Source: Tilletiopsis washingtonensis
Lineage: Eukaryota > Basidiomycota > Exobasidiomycetes > Entylomatales
Reading direction: 5' to 3'
DNA: 64,000 nucleotides
Assembly (NCBI RefSeq): GCF_003144115.1
Contig: NW_020312000.1
Location: 833,946 to 897,945, forward strand
The notes beneath the pieces were generated by a model. It did no database searches. It saw only the letters and a list, made by a program, of their open reading frames with translations, and was not told the origin of the DNA. The translations under genes were made by a program, and so were the position numbers. Shown in pieces: positions 1 to 11,389 of the stretch. Each line of letters begins with the position of its first letter. Positions within the stretch are counted from its first letter, which is position 1.

Positions 1-926
1 GCGCGGGCATGCTCGCGGCTCCGCACCCCGAGACGGCACTCGAGGTGTACAAGACGCTGCGCGACCTGCCGCGACTGCCGGGCCAAGCACCGTACACTGC
101 AGCGCACTGGAGGAATCTCTTCAGCCTCTACTCGCGGATATGCGTCACCTTTGCGCCGCCAGTCACGACGGATTTCCACGTGCCGGCACCGGCAGCGCTT
201 GACTTTCTGCGCGACATCCTTCGCGCGGGTTACGAGCTCGATGCGCCTCTTCTCACTTCGCTGCTGTCTCTGTGTTCCGCGGCGGGCAAGCACTACAGCA
301 AGGTCGGAGGGATCCATAGAGACGAGGCTCGAGAGCGCATGGCCGAGGTTGCCGCAACAGTGCATCAGATCGACGAACTCATCCTGCTGAGGTCAAGAGA
401 CGCGCAACCCAACGTTGCGCTCGTTAGTGCGCTGATGGACGCGTACAACTGCATCACGGAGCACGAGCGGGTGTTCGAGATTTGGTATCGTCTGCTGGCC
501 TTTCGTGTGCCGCTGCAAGGCTCTGTACTCAGCGTCGTGCTCGATACATGCGGCTACGCGCAGCGCTACAAGGAAGGCCTGGAGGTGTGGCAGGTCGGAT
601 CCCGGTCCGTAGGGCTCTCGCACATCAACGCCAACTGTTGGCTCTCCTACGTCGAATTTCTGGTGCGCTGCGGACATCTGCGTGCCGCTATCGACGTGAC
701 GTTCGGCGAGATGCGCCAGGCGCTGCTCGACCACCCAAGCATGGGCAAGGAGGCCGTCGAAGGCATCTACGAGCCGGCCGTGGCCATGCTGTTTCGCTTC
801 ACGCTCTATCGCCGCGAAGCCGGCCAAGGCGACGAGGAGCTTCAGCACATCTCCCAGCGCATCCGCAACGAGGCGCCGTGGCTGTCGCACGTCCTCCGCA
901 TGACCGTGCCAAGACTGTCTGACTAG
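1..926 (+). CDS. Pentatricopeptide-repeat (PPR) protein, C-terminal part
   Basis: The frame is open from the first base of the window to the TAG at 924-926, so this is the 3' end of a gene that starts to the left. The roughly 305 visible residues are all-helical, with helix pairs such as ALMDAYNCITEHERVFEIWY followed by SVLSVVLDTCGYAQRYKEGL. This is the spacing of PPR/TPR-like repeats. Fungal PPR proteins are mostly mitochondrial RNA maturation or translation factors. The targeting end is outside the window, so location is inferred. No intron is needed in the visible part. The specific family member cannot be told from this fragment. Confidence 0.6.
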   Translation, partial: AGMLAAPHPETALEVYKTLRDLPRLPGQAPYTAAHWRNLFSLYSRICVTFAPPVTTDFHVPAPAALDFLRDILRAGYELDAPLLTSLLSLCSAAGKHYSKVGGIHRDEARERMAEVAATVHQIDELILLRSRDAQPNVALVSALMDAYNCITEHERVFEIWYRLLAFRVPLQGSVLSVVLDTCGYAQRYKEGLEVWQVGSRSVGLSHINANCWLSYVEFLVRCGHLRAAIDVTFGEMRQALLDHPSMGKEAVEGIYEPAVAMLFRFTLYRREAGQGDEELQHISQRIRNEAPWLSHVLRMTVPRLSD

Positions 927-1155
927 CCCTCCTTCACCTCGGCGCCAGGCAAGCTCGTGCCACGGACCTGATGTGATTTGGCGAGTGAAGCCAGCTGAGA
1001 AATAGTACAGTGAAGAGGCATGTCTGTGCGATGTGTGGGCGATGGCGCGGCGACAGCACCGGGCTTTTTAGGTCTGAGCGCGCATCTTGCTGCGCCGTCC
1101 GGTCTGGAAGGGCAGGCCGAGGTGAGCTGAGCTGTCTCGACATGCCGGCGCTTGG

Positions 1156-2668
1156 CTAAGCGCAACGGCCGACACGCACCTGAGCCTGGAAACCCGTCTT
1201 GATCGTCGTGACGGAGCGCTGCGAGCCGCATGCCTCGCACACCATGAAGAAGATGCGGTTCTCCTTCTTGAGAAGCGTCCGCGGCGATTTGCAGGTCTTG
1301 CACGTCACGTATTCGACTGGCGAGTGGAGCAAGGCCAAAGGTCAGCTGCCGCTCGCTTGCTTAGAGGCTGCGCTCGTCTGTGGCCGAGGCAGCCCACGGG
1401 CGCCGTTCCGCCGGCTGAGACTCACTGATGTATCTCCGCAGCACGTGCTCAATCTGCTTCGGCTGGAAGCGACCCTTGATGACGAGCCGTTGCGCACCAT
1501 CGACGGAGCCCTCCGTGCCCAGCTCGGAGAAGAGGTACTGGATGACGTGGTCGGGCTGGCGGTGCATGCGCTTGCAGATCTCGACAATGTTGGCAAACAC
1601 CGTCTTCTTGCTGCCGTCGCGCAGCACCGACGGCGGCACCATGGTGTACTTCTTCTTCTCGCCTGCCAGCGCCGGGTTCTGTGCGCGCAGCGTGGAGAAG
1701 ACACGACCGAGCAGCTAGACAGGGCACCAGGGGTCAACTGAGAAGCACAGCGCTCGTGTTCAGGGGCACGGCTCACCTCCTGGTATGTGTAGTCGCGGTC
1801 CGTGCCGTGCCACGTCTCCTCTGCCTCCTTCTCCTCCTCGTCCTCGCCCTCCTGCCGGAACGGGTCGTCTCCGAGGTCCTCGTCCTCCTCGCCGCCCGCG
1901 CCGCCCGCCTTCTCCGCGCCGCCCTCATCGCCGACAATCTCCTTCTCGAACGCCTCCAGGTCGAAGGCGCCCTTCTTCGACTTTTTCTTCTTCTTCATCA
2001 TGCCGAAGTCGAGGTCGTCGCCTGCAGCCGCCGCCGCATCCTTGTCCGCGTTGTCGGCCGAGACCTGCTCCAGCGGCACGCCGTCGCCTGTCACGGCCGG
2101 CGTCTCCTGGGGCGTACCATCCTGGCGGGACAGCAAGGTGGTTAATCCCTGCGCTCTCGCCGAGCTGGGTCCATGCAGTGGGCGTCGCCTTGTGGACGCT
2201 GGCCGCCAGCTGCGCCCGCCCCGCCGTGGTGACGCACTCCACATCGCTGCGTCCACTCGCTCGGCGTCTGGAGCTGCGAGAGGCGCCAGCGATGTACAGC
2301 AGCCCAAGAGCGTCGCGCATATACTTGACGCTCCCGCTGTCCGAATCTTCGCCCCAGCACCCTTGCTCACTGCCGCCAGCGCTCCGTCCGGGCCCGCGCG
2401 CACGACTCACCAGCTCAAAGTCAAGCGGCAGGGCCTTCTTCTTCTTTTTCTTCTTCAGGTCGCCGAAGCCCAGGTCCTCTGGCTCGTCTGCGACCTTCTC
2501 GACGGTGTCTGCGACGGCGCTGGCCGCCGGCGGCTCGGCGACCTCGGCGGCGGCCTTCTCGCTCTCGACGGGCGCGGCGGGCGCGTCCAGCGCGTCGAGC
2601 TCGGAGAGGTCGAGCTGCTTCTTGGCCTTCTTCTTCCGGAGCGACGGGTCGAACATTGGCTCAGACAT
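1156..2668 (-). CDS. SUI3: Translation initiation factor eIF2 subunit beta
   Basis: Four exons (2411-2668, 2121-1777, 1714-1426, 1316-1156) join in phase to about 350 residues. The N-terminal half is acidic and carries three lysine blocks (KKKAKK near residue 12, a run of seven K near 75, KKKKKSKK in exon 2). These are the K-boxes that in eIF2 beta bind eIF5 and eIF2B. The C-terminal half holds the eIF2B/eIF5-type core and a zinc finger with CKTC and CEAC pairs, then SIKTGFQA-like [10 protein letters not shown]. The protein is part of the eIF2-GTP-Met-tRNAi ternary complex in the cytosol. Start chosen at [10 protein letters not shown]; the next gene, ATP3, diverges 470 bp away. Length and motifs match the family. 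Confidence 0.95.
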
Positions 2669-3140
2669 GCTGGGCCAGGGGTGTGCGGTGCGGTGTGAGG
2701 TGGTGGGTGGTGGCAGTGGTGGAGTGGAGCCGGCTCAGCCACCTGTCGCCCGAGGCCATGCATGACTAGGCGGCGGCCGAAGCGCGTCACTCGCCCGAGC
2801 ACAACGAGAAGCTCAGCCGAGCGCCGCCCAAGCCAGACTCTTACTGAGCTGGGAGCCGGCCGCCTGGCGGAGGCCGAGCGCGACTCCCGCGCGCCCGGTG
2901 CTGGGGCGCGTCTCGCGGCCGTCTGCGAGACGTCGGGCAGGCAAGCCAGCAGGCGCGCCACGTGCCGGCGCGGGTGGACACGGCGGCGCTGCCGCCCATC
3001 GCCAGCGTGCGGTGCTGCTGGCGGCGCGCCGGGCGCACAAGCTTCGCACGGCGGCGGCCGAAGCGGCAGGCGTCATCGCCATCGGCCGTTGCTGCTCGCT
3101 GCCTGATCTCCACCACCCTCCTCTCCCCTCTCCGCACATC
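2669..3140. promoter_or_regulatory. Divergent promoter region between eIF2 beta and ATP3
   Basis: These 472 bases separate the start codons of two highly expressed housekeeping genes transcribed away from each other. The stretch is GC-rich and I see no ORF with coding character and no clear TATA element. A pyrimidine-rich run (CACCCTCCTCTCCCCTCTCCGCACATC) ends just before the ATP3 start, a common fungal 5' leader feature. Confidence 0.4.
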
Positions 3141-5078
3141 ATGGCTTCTCTGTCTCGTGCCTCGCGCCCCGCCATGCGCGCCCTGGCCGCCGCGCCCGCT
3201 GCGCCGCGTGCCTTCCACGCCAGCGCCACGCAGTGCGCCACGCTGCGCGAGCTTGAGGGCCGCGTCAAGAGTGTCAAGAACATCGAGAAGATCACCAAGG
3301 TGCGCAGCGCCGGCATGCCAAGAACCAGGTGGATAGCTGCGCAAAGAGAGCGAAGACGCACTGCTGGAGACAGATTGATAGGAGCGTGCGAGAGCATGCG
3401 CCCCAAGCGCTGCCTTGAGGTGCAGCTAGAGGTTGTACGGCAGGGCCCCGGCGATGTTTGCCTCGCAGGCTCACAGCCGCCAAGGCCGCCGGACGGCGCA
3501 TCATCCGGCTGTCGCAGAGGCTGTCGCTGAGCTCTGTCTGTGCGCACTCTGCGATGCCTGTGCACAGTATCATGCGCTCGGTTCACATGGGAGATGAGCG
3601 AGCGAAGCAGCGAAGCTGACCCATTCTTCTCCCTCTCTTCTCCTCTCGCCTTCGCTGTCTGCCCTTGACGTCTGCAGTCGATGATGATGATTGCCTCGAC
3701 GAAGCTGGCCAAGGCGCAGCGCGCCATGAACGCGGCCAAAGTGTACGGCGAGGCCAACAACGGTGAGTGGTGCTAGCCACGCGGAACTGCGGGCGGGGGC
3801 ACATGAGGCGGGCAAATTGGCGAGGCTGGGCGGAAGGCAACACGAGCGAGACGACGAGAGCAGGGCCGATTACCACAGCCAGGAGGAGATCGGGTCGGAC
3901 CACGGCACGCAGGGACATGAACGGGCGTCGAGGTCGAGGCTCGGTCCTGCAGCGGACCACGCTTGTCCATTCAGGCGGCGGCATCGCATGGCCGCTGTGG
4001 ACTGAGCGCTTGGCATTAGGCCGCGTCGTCTGGTATCAGGTCGCGTTGTCACGAACAAGTCTGCGCCGGCAGGACAGCCAGACCGGCCATGTGGTGCAAC
4101 CTGGGAGGGCAGGCGGTGTGGAGAGTGGAGCAGCTGGACGAGTCGCTAGCGCTGTCATGCCATGCGTTGCCCTGCACGTGCGGCTGCTCCCGGGGCCGCT
4201 TGCACTCGCCGTGTCACTGTGCAGTCGCAGGCGATCCAGCGTGCACAGCGGTGCTCACGCTCGCCCCTCTCCAGAGATCTTCAAGAACTCCGAGGCCGTG
4301 TCTCCCTCGGGCGGCAAGGAGCTGTTCATCGTCGTCTCGTCCGACAAGGGCCTGTGCGGTGGTATCCACTCGTCGGTGGCGCGTCGCGTGCGCTCCGAGA
4401 TGGCCAAGCTCGGCGGTGAGGCTGCCGTCTCGACCGAGACGACCGAGGGCCCCAAGATTGTCGTGCTCGGCGAGAAGACCAAGGCGCAGCTGGCCCGTGC
4501 CCTGCCCAAGAACGTCAGCCTGAGCTTCAACCAGATCGGCAAGGACGTGCCGACCTTCGCCGACGCGAGCGCCATTGCCGACCAGATCGTGTCCAGCGGC
4601 CTCTCGTTCGACAAGGTCAACATTGTGTACAACGCCTACGTCTCTGCCATCGCCTTCGAGTCGCGCATCATGGAGGTCTTCTCCGAGGGCGCGCTCCGTG
4701 ACGCACGTGCGTAGATGCCCTGGCCCTCTCACCTCTGCCTGCCCGCTCACCCTCATGCGTCACCACAGCCAACTTCGGCGCCTACGAGCTCGAGGAGGAC
4801 ACGGTCAAGGACCTGGCCGAGTTCTCGCTCGCCAACGCCATCTACGCCGCGCTCGTCGAGGGCCACGCCGCCGAGATCAACTCGAAGCGCAACGCCATGG
4901 ACAACGCCTCGAAGAACGCCGGCGACATGATCAGCAACCTGCAGATGCAGTACAACCGCGGTCGCCAGGCCACCATTGTGAGTGGAGCAGCGCGTAGAGA
5001 GGAGAGCGAGGCTGACGCAGGATGCGGCGACAGACTAACGAGCTCGTCGACATTATCACCGGTGCCTCGGCGCTCTAA
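3141..5078 (+). CDS. ATP3: Mitochondrial F1F0 ATP synthase subunit gamma
   Basis: Five exons (3141-3299, 3678-3762, 4275-4706, 4769-4977, 5034-5078) join without a frame break to about 309 residues. The N-terminus (MASLSRASRPAMRALAA..., rich in R, A, S and lacking acidic residues) looks like a mitochondrial presequence. It is followed by LRELEGRVKSVKNIEKITK, the coiled-coil start of the rotor shaft. Next come SDKGLCGGIHSSVAR in the Rossmann-like part and the C-terminal helix ending NELVDIITGASAL. The gamma sub-unit rotates inside the alpha3-beta3 head and couples proton flow to ATP synthesis in the inner mitochondrial membrane. Intron 2, about 510 bp, is long for this window. Length is normal for the family. 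Confidence 0.96.
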
Positions 5079-5582
5079 AGTGCGAGCTTGGACGCTGCCT
5101 GCCACACCACGCCGCTCGGCGTGCGACGGTGCACCATGGGCGACGCACTTGCGCCTGGGCACTGTGACGCCGGAGAGGTGTGCTAGAATGAATGCCTTCG
5201 CTTGATGCACAGCGAAAGGAGTGGAGCGTGAGACGGCGCGCCCTCCATCAGTATGAGGCAGCCAGAGGCTTGGAGAGTGGCGTGGTCCAAGAGCTGCCGA
5301 GCAGGCGGCCCTCGTCTGGCCGCCTGAGCTCGCCTGCGTCATATCAGCCAGTGCAGCATATCCGCTGGGCGTATCGCATACGCGGTGTGCTGTCTGTGCT
5401 CCGCTGTGTGAATGCCGATGGACAGGGCGAGAGAGCGCTGGAGAGGGCATCCGGAGGGGGCTGCAAGGAGCTCACTGCTGAGCGCGTCGACGGCGCACGG
5501 ACCGCAGCTGCGTCAGCCTCGGACGCGCCGCCGCGCTTCTTCCCGACCCTCCACAACCTCAGCGCGCCCTTCCTGCTCCGCC
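5079..5582. other. Intergenic region, ATP3 terminator and S28 peptidase promoter
   Basis: 504 bases between two genes in the same direction. No ORF with coding character and no RNA gene was recognised. Confidence 0.4.
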
Positions 5583-7838
5583 ATGCGCCTTTCACTGCTC
5601 CTCTTCTGCGCCCTCGCAGCGCTGCATCCTCGCGATGTCGCCGCGCTGCATGCACCCGGCCATCTGGCGCCGCACATCCACTCGCTGCACGCCGCGCGGC
5701 AGCGTGCTGCTGCCGCCTCGCCCGAGTCCGTCGCGCCGCCGCCCTCGTTCCGCGGGCGGCAGATGCCCTTCTCGCACCTCTTCCCCTCCGCTGCAAAGTC
5801 ACACATCCGCAACGGCACCTTCACCCAGCCGCTCGACCACTTCGACGGCTCCACGAACGTCACGTTCGAGCAGCGCTTCTGGTACACGCTCGAGCATCTC
5901 GATGCGAAGCGCAAGCCCGACAGCGTCGTGCCGCTCATCGTGTACGACGGCGGCGAGACGAGCGGTGACAATCGCTTGAGCAATCTGCGCAGCGGCGTGG
6001 TGAATGACATTGCAAGGGCGGTGCAGGGCATCCCGATCATCCTGGAGGTGAGTGCGACACACGTGGGGCTCCATCGCACGGCAGGGCGGTCCACTGACGT
6101 GCGCCGATGCACCAGCATCGCTACTACGGCGAGTCCTTCCCCGACCGCAAGCTCATCGGGCCTGGAGAGGCGTGGCGCGTGGACCAGCTGCGCTGGCTCA
6201 ACAACCGCCAGGCGCTCGAGGACTCTGCGCGCTTCGTGCGCGAGCTGAAGGTGGGCTTGACTTGGGCCACTCGCGGCTTGCGGAACGCTGATCCGGTGAC
6301 TGGTGAAAGATCAAGGGCGTGGAGGATGATCTGAGAGCACCGCATCAGCCCGTCATCTACTACGGCGGCTCGTACGCCGGCACACGGGCGGCGCACATGC
6401 GCGGTGAGCAGGTCACCTCCTCCCTCTCGTCATTGCTCTGCTGCTGACGCCGGGACGTGACTCGCGCAGCGCTGTACCCCGATGTGATCTTTGGCGGCAT
6501 CGCCTCGTCCGCCGTGCTGGCCGCCATCGATGACTTCCCGGCATACTTTGCGCCGATCGCCCGAGGCAGCACGAGCGACTGCACGCAGAGCCTGCAGAGC
6601 GCCATCGGTACGTGCACCCTTCTTTACTCCCCAAGCACGCTCACACTCACGCTGCTCGTCTGTGCAGCATGGATGGACAGCATCCTCGCGCCCGAGCCCG
6701 AGCGCGGACAGGTGCAGCCGCTGCGCTCTCTTGCCGCCACACAGCAGCTGCAGTCCCTCTTCGGCCTCTCGGAGCTCTCGGACCCCGCCGACTTTGCCAA
6801 TGCCCTCACCTCGCTGCTGGGCTCTTTTCAAGGACTCAACTGGGATGCTCATCAGCGCGATCCCACGTGGACGTCGTACTGCCGCAATGCGACGCGCAAC
6901 CCCTTCTCGGGACCGCTGCCGCCGACCGACGGCTCGTACGTGCCGCCGTCGAAGAAGGAGATTGCAGCGATGCACTTCCTGCCTGACGAGAAGCACGAGC
7001 CAATCGAGGGCCGCGAGGTGCCGCTGGAGGTCTCGCGTCTGGCAACGTTCATGCGCAAGAGCATCGTCGAGCCGTGCACGAAAAAAGAGTCGGCCGAGGA
7101 ATGCTTTGGCACGGGCGACTGGACGCGCTACACAAACGTGACGGGCTTGGACGACCTCAGCGAGCGCGTGAGTCGCCTCTGACAATGACGCGTATGCAAT
7201 GCTGAGCGCTTCTGCATCCACAGGTGTCCTGGACGTTCCAGGTGTGTCGATGTCCCCCGCTCACTCCCTGCAGCTCGCTGATCATCCCGCTCTTGCACAG
7301 TACTGCACCACCTGGGGCTTCCTGCAGACGTCGCCGCGCGTGAGCACGCCTGCAAAGGACGCACGCACGTACCACGTCTCGATGCCCAAGCTGCTCTCCG
7401 CGCTCGTCGACCGCGAGTACATGAGCCGCGTGTGTCGCCAAGGCTTCCCGGCCGGCGAGCACTACAAGATGTGCGTGTTGAGTACGACGGCGGAGCTAAG
7501 CAGCTTGCTGACCTTCTCGTCGCAGGCCCGAGTCACCCAACGTGGACTGGGTCAACGAGCTGGGCTCCTTTGCCCTCTCCTCGTCGCGTCTCGCCATCAT
7601 CAACGGCCAGTACGATCCATGGCGTCCCGCCAGTGGTCACTCAGAGGAGTACGCCTTCGGCGGCGCGCGTCATGACTCGCTCGACCGGCCCTTTATCCTC
7701 ATCCCGGACTGCTGGCACCACTGCGACTCCAACACGCAGCGCAAGGACGGCGATGCGCCGCCCAAGCGCGTCGCCGACGTGCAGGCGCGCGAGGTGCAGT
7801 TCGTCAAGCACTGGCTGCAGAGCTTTGAGCGCAAGTAG
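5583..7838 (+). CDS. Secreted serine peptidase family S28 (lysosomal Pro-X carboxypeptidase / dipeptidyl-peptidase II type)
   Basis: Eight exons read in phase to about 610 residues: 5583-6047, 6116-6250, 6310-6403, 6470-6607, 6668-7167, 7224-7241, 7301-7470 and 7526-7838. MRLSLLLFCALAALHPRDVA is a signal peptide; QPLDHFDGSTNVTFEQRF is the family's N-terminal strand. The nucleophile motif GGSYAG (usually GGSYGG) lies in exon 3, the acid in NGQYDPW and the base in CWHHCDSN, so all three catalytic residues are present. Several N-x-S/T sites fit a secreted or vacuolar glycoprotein. The family cleaves after proline near peptide ends, releasing amino acids or dipeptides. The sixth exon is only 18 bases (VSWTFQ), but it is needed to rebuild the WTFQYCTTWGF block. 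Confidence 0.93.
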
Positions 7839-7980
7839 ACTGATAATGAATGGGCTTCGGCACGGAATTGAAGGTGGTAAGGGGTATTTGATGGGGTGGG
7901 TGGCCGCAGGAGAGGCCAGGGGCCAAGGCTTGCCAGCATTTTGCTGGTGCGCCTCGTGCCCGAGAAAGCGTGTGACATCC

Positions 7981-10900
7981 TTAAGCGGGGCCCTGCAGCT
8001 GCGCTTCAAGGCGCGCGATCTCCTTCTTGAGGTTCTCGGCCTCCGCCTCTTCCTGCTGTGGACGGCGTGTAGGGTCAGCCTCGAGTCGCGAAGCAGGAGC
8101 ACGCGCCGCTCACCTGCGCATAGCTCAGCTCCAGCTTGGCCGAGCGCAGAGCCTCGTCTGCCTGCTCCGCGTACGCCTTTGCCGTAGCCAGCTCCTCCTC
8201 AAGCGTCTGGCGTGCAGGGTCAGCATGAGCGGTGCCCGGCGCGTAGCGGCTGCGGTCCACACACCTGCTTGGCCTCGGCGTGCTGCTTCGTGAGATACTC
8301 GAGCTTCTGGTTGTGCAGATTGTGCAGCTGGCGAGGAGGGGCCACAGTCAGTGACTGACGCCAAGCAGAGCTCGGAGGCGCCACGCTCAGCTCACCTCGA
8401 TCAGATCCTCGGACGCGTCCGACGGCACATTGACCACCGGCGTGGCCGCCTTGCTCTCAGCGGCACGAGCACGCGCCTGCGCCTCGTTGACCTGCCGCTC
8501 GGCGGCGTTGAGCTGGTCCTGCAGCGCCATGAGCGACTGTGCGTCCTGCGTGTGCTTGGAGATGTGCCGCTGCACCTCCCCTGCGTGAGAGCATGAGCAA
8601 GAGCGCCAGGCACAGGCGACAGCGCCAAGACTCACTCTCGTGCGCGACTTTGAGCTCCTTGATGTCCTTTGCCCGGCGGTCGGCGCCCTCCTGCATCATG
8701 CTGCGCTGCGCATTGGCCATCTCGTCGAGCTGACCGGCGAAGGCACCTTGTGTCTGAGCGAGCGCCTCCTGGCTGTCGCGCAGCTCTGCCTTCAGGCGCT
8801 CCAGCTCGGCCGCCGTGCCGTTCGAAGCATGGGCTGCGGCTGCGTCTGCTGCACGGGACTTCTGCACCTCGGCCTCGGCCGAGGTAGCGCGCTTCTCGAG
8901 CGCCTGACGTGCCTCCGAGGCACGGCCTGCCTCGTCCTTGAGCGACTTGAGCTGCGCCGAGACGCGCTCGAGCTCCTCGCGTGCGGCTGTCAGCTCGTTG
9001 CCGTGCGAGGAGGCGGCCTCGTCCTGACTTGTGCGCAGCATCTCCGCCAGGTTGGCCGCGTGCTCGCTCTGCACAGTCTCAAGACGCTCGTCAAAGGCAC
9101 GCTGCTGGCTCTCGAGCTGGGCACGCAGCGAGGCCACTTCCTGCTCAAAGGCCTGAGCAGCATCGCCGCCCGACCTGCGCGACGACTCGAGTGCCGCATC
9201 GTGCGTCGAGCGCAGCTCGTCGAGACTTTTCTCGTGTGTGGCGCTCAGCTCAGAGTGTGTCGCCTCGCGTGCCTGCTTAACGGCGTCGTCCAGAGTCGTC
9301 GCGTGATCAGCTCGCAGCTGCTCGAGAGCAGAGCCGTGCTGCGTCCTGAGCGCGTCCAGCTCCTGTTGCAGCTGTGCTGCATCGCCGCCGGTACGACGGG
9401 CCGAGTCGAGGTCCTGCTGCAGCTGCTCGACTGTGGCAGCGTCTTGCTGTGCTGCCGCGAGCCGCTGCTTGATGTCGTCCAGCTCGACCTGCAGCTTCTG
9501 AGCGTCGCTGGCGCCGGCCGTTGCCTCGTCGACTTGCCGTTTCAGCGACGCGAGCTCCGACTCCAGCGAGTCTGCGTCGCGGGCACGGGATCTTGCTTGG
9601 CCGAGCTCGCCTCGCAGCGTCTCGGCGTCGCTGGCGCGCCGTTCCGCCTCGTCCAGCTGGGACTGCAGCGTGTCCCGCTCCTTCTGGACGTCCTCGAGCT
9701 GCGAGGTGAGCGCCTTTAGCTCGCCTTGAGCCGTCGCCGCATCTGCGGTGCCAGCCTTTGCTGCCGTCAGCTCGTCCTGCAGCGCATTCAGCTGACCACG
9801 CAGCTGCTCCAGCTCTGCTGATGCCGAGTCGAAGTGAGAACGAGCGGAGTCGCGCTGCGTCTTGACGTCGTCGAGCTCGTCCTGCAGCGCATTCAGCTGA
9901 CCACGCAGCTGCTCCAGCTCTGCTGATGCCGAGTCGAAGTGAGAACGAGCGGAGTCGCGCTGCGTCTTGACGTCGTCGAGCTCGGAACGCAGCGCCCGGA
10001 CTTCGCCACGCAGCTGCTCCTGCTCTGCCGATGCTGAGTCGGAGCTAGAACGAATGGAGTCACGCTGCGCCTTGATGTCGTCTAGCTCGGACTGCAGCGC
10101 CTGGACTTCGCCACGCAGCTGCTCCTGCTCCGCCGATGCTGAGTCTGAGCGAGCACGAGCGGCGTCGCTGTGAGCAGCCTCTGCGTCCTGCAGTTGCTTC
10201 TTGGCGCCTGCGAGTTCCGCCTCGAGCTCCCCGACTCGCTCGCCGGTGGGACGTCCCTGCAGCTCGGACTTGAGCTGCTCCAGCTCTTGCTGGAGCGCTG
10301 CGTCTCCCTCGGGATCTGCAGGCGCCGTCTCCTTCTTGTCGAGCTCTGACTGCAGACTCTCCAGCTTGGCGTCGCGTGCCTCGACCTCCTTCTCGAGACG
10401 GGCGATCTCCTCGCGGAACTCCGACGCCGTCTTTGGCTTGGTGCCAGCAGCAGCGGCGCTCGTGGGCGTGACGCTGCTGCGAGGAGCGGCCGGGCGCGTC
10501 GAGGCCGTAGTGCTGGTGCTGGCGGAGCTGAGGCGACGGGCAGACGTGGCAGTGCCGGACAGCGGCGGGCGCGTCGCGGTGGTGCTCGGCGGGCGCGCGG
10601 CCGCAGCGCCGGTCGCTGAACGAGCCACAGCCGTGGCGCCGGATGTCGATGCAGCGAGCGGCTTCTTTACCGGCGTGCTGGCGGCGCTGGAGCTGGCAGG
10701 CACGCCCGGCTTGCGCACGGCGGCGCTGCTGGCGGCAGGCGTCGTGCGTGCCGCAGCCGTGCCGACCGTCGACGGGCGCGCCGCTGCGGTGCGAGTGGCC
10801 GTCGCAGACACTGCAGGCTTGGCAGCTCCAGCAGCAGCAGGCTTGGCGGCGGCAGTCGTGCGTGCTGCAGCGGTGCCGACAGCTGGCCGGGCGGCCGTCG

Positions 10901-11389
10901 TGGTGGTGCGAGCAGCAGGCACAGCCGGCTTGCCTGCCACGCTCGAGCGCGGCGCCGCTGTGCCTGTCGTGCCTGCTGGCTTGACGCCTGGCCGCACTGC
11001 TGGCTGTGCAATGTGTCAGAGAGGACACCCAGGATGGCAGACAGGCAGCTCACCTTGACGCCGGCCGTCAGCGGCGCACGCACGCCGGGCTTTGCGGCGC
11101 CGGCGGCTGCAGGCTTCTTGGGCGTGCCGGCCACCGAGCCGGGCGCCTTGGCAGCCGGTGCGGCATCTGCAGACGGCGCAGGCGAGACGACGCCGTTGCC
11201 TGTGTGCTCAGGCGATGCGCTGCCGTTGCCCTCTGGCGCCTCGGCGCCGTCGGCGTGCTCCTCATCATCGTGTGCCGCGGCGCCGTCGAGCGAGCCGTCG
11301 AGCGAGGCGGGCGCGCCGTCAGCGTCGGTGAGGACGGGCGAGGCGACGCCTTCGGAGCTTGCGAGCTCGGCGGCGGGTGGAGAGGACAT
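7981..11389 (-). CDS. Long coiled-coil protein with basic Ala/Pro-rich N-terminal region, function unknown
   Basis: Six exons: 11389-11054, 11003-8636, 8580-8396, 8327-8265, about 8211-8115, then a last exon ending with TAA at 7981. Residues 1-110 are acidic and Ser/Pro-rich. Residues 110-290 are Ala/Pro/Thr/Arg-rich with GVKPAVRPGVKPAG repeats and net positive, the type of region that binds microtubules or nucleic acid. The remaining roughly 770 residues are almost pure heptad coiled coil (SELDDVKTQRDSARSHFDSA and similar). The middle holds about four tandem copies of a 35-residue (105-base) unit at about 9770-10190. No catalytic domain, CAP-Gly or kinase domain is visible. Possible roles (cytoskeletal tether, spindle or septin scaffold) are guesses. 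Confidence 0.8.
9770..10190 (-). repeat. In-frame 105-bp tandem repeat inside the coiled-coil gene
   Basis: A 105-base unit is repeated about four times. Two neighbouring copies (about 9775-9880 and 9880-9985) are nearly identical, and the outer ones are more diverged. Each unit encodes 35 residues, exactly five heptads, of the type LRGQLNALQDELDDVKTQRD. Copy gain therefore lengthens the coil without breaking its register. Confidence 0.85.

Noticed and set aside
8640-9719. Long plus-strand open frame opposite the coiled-coil gene
   Set aside because: It is antisense to a coiled coil with strong codon bias. High GC at third positions keeps the reverse frame open. No conserved residues or splice partners.
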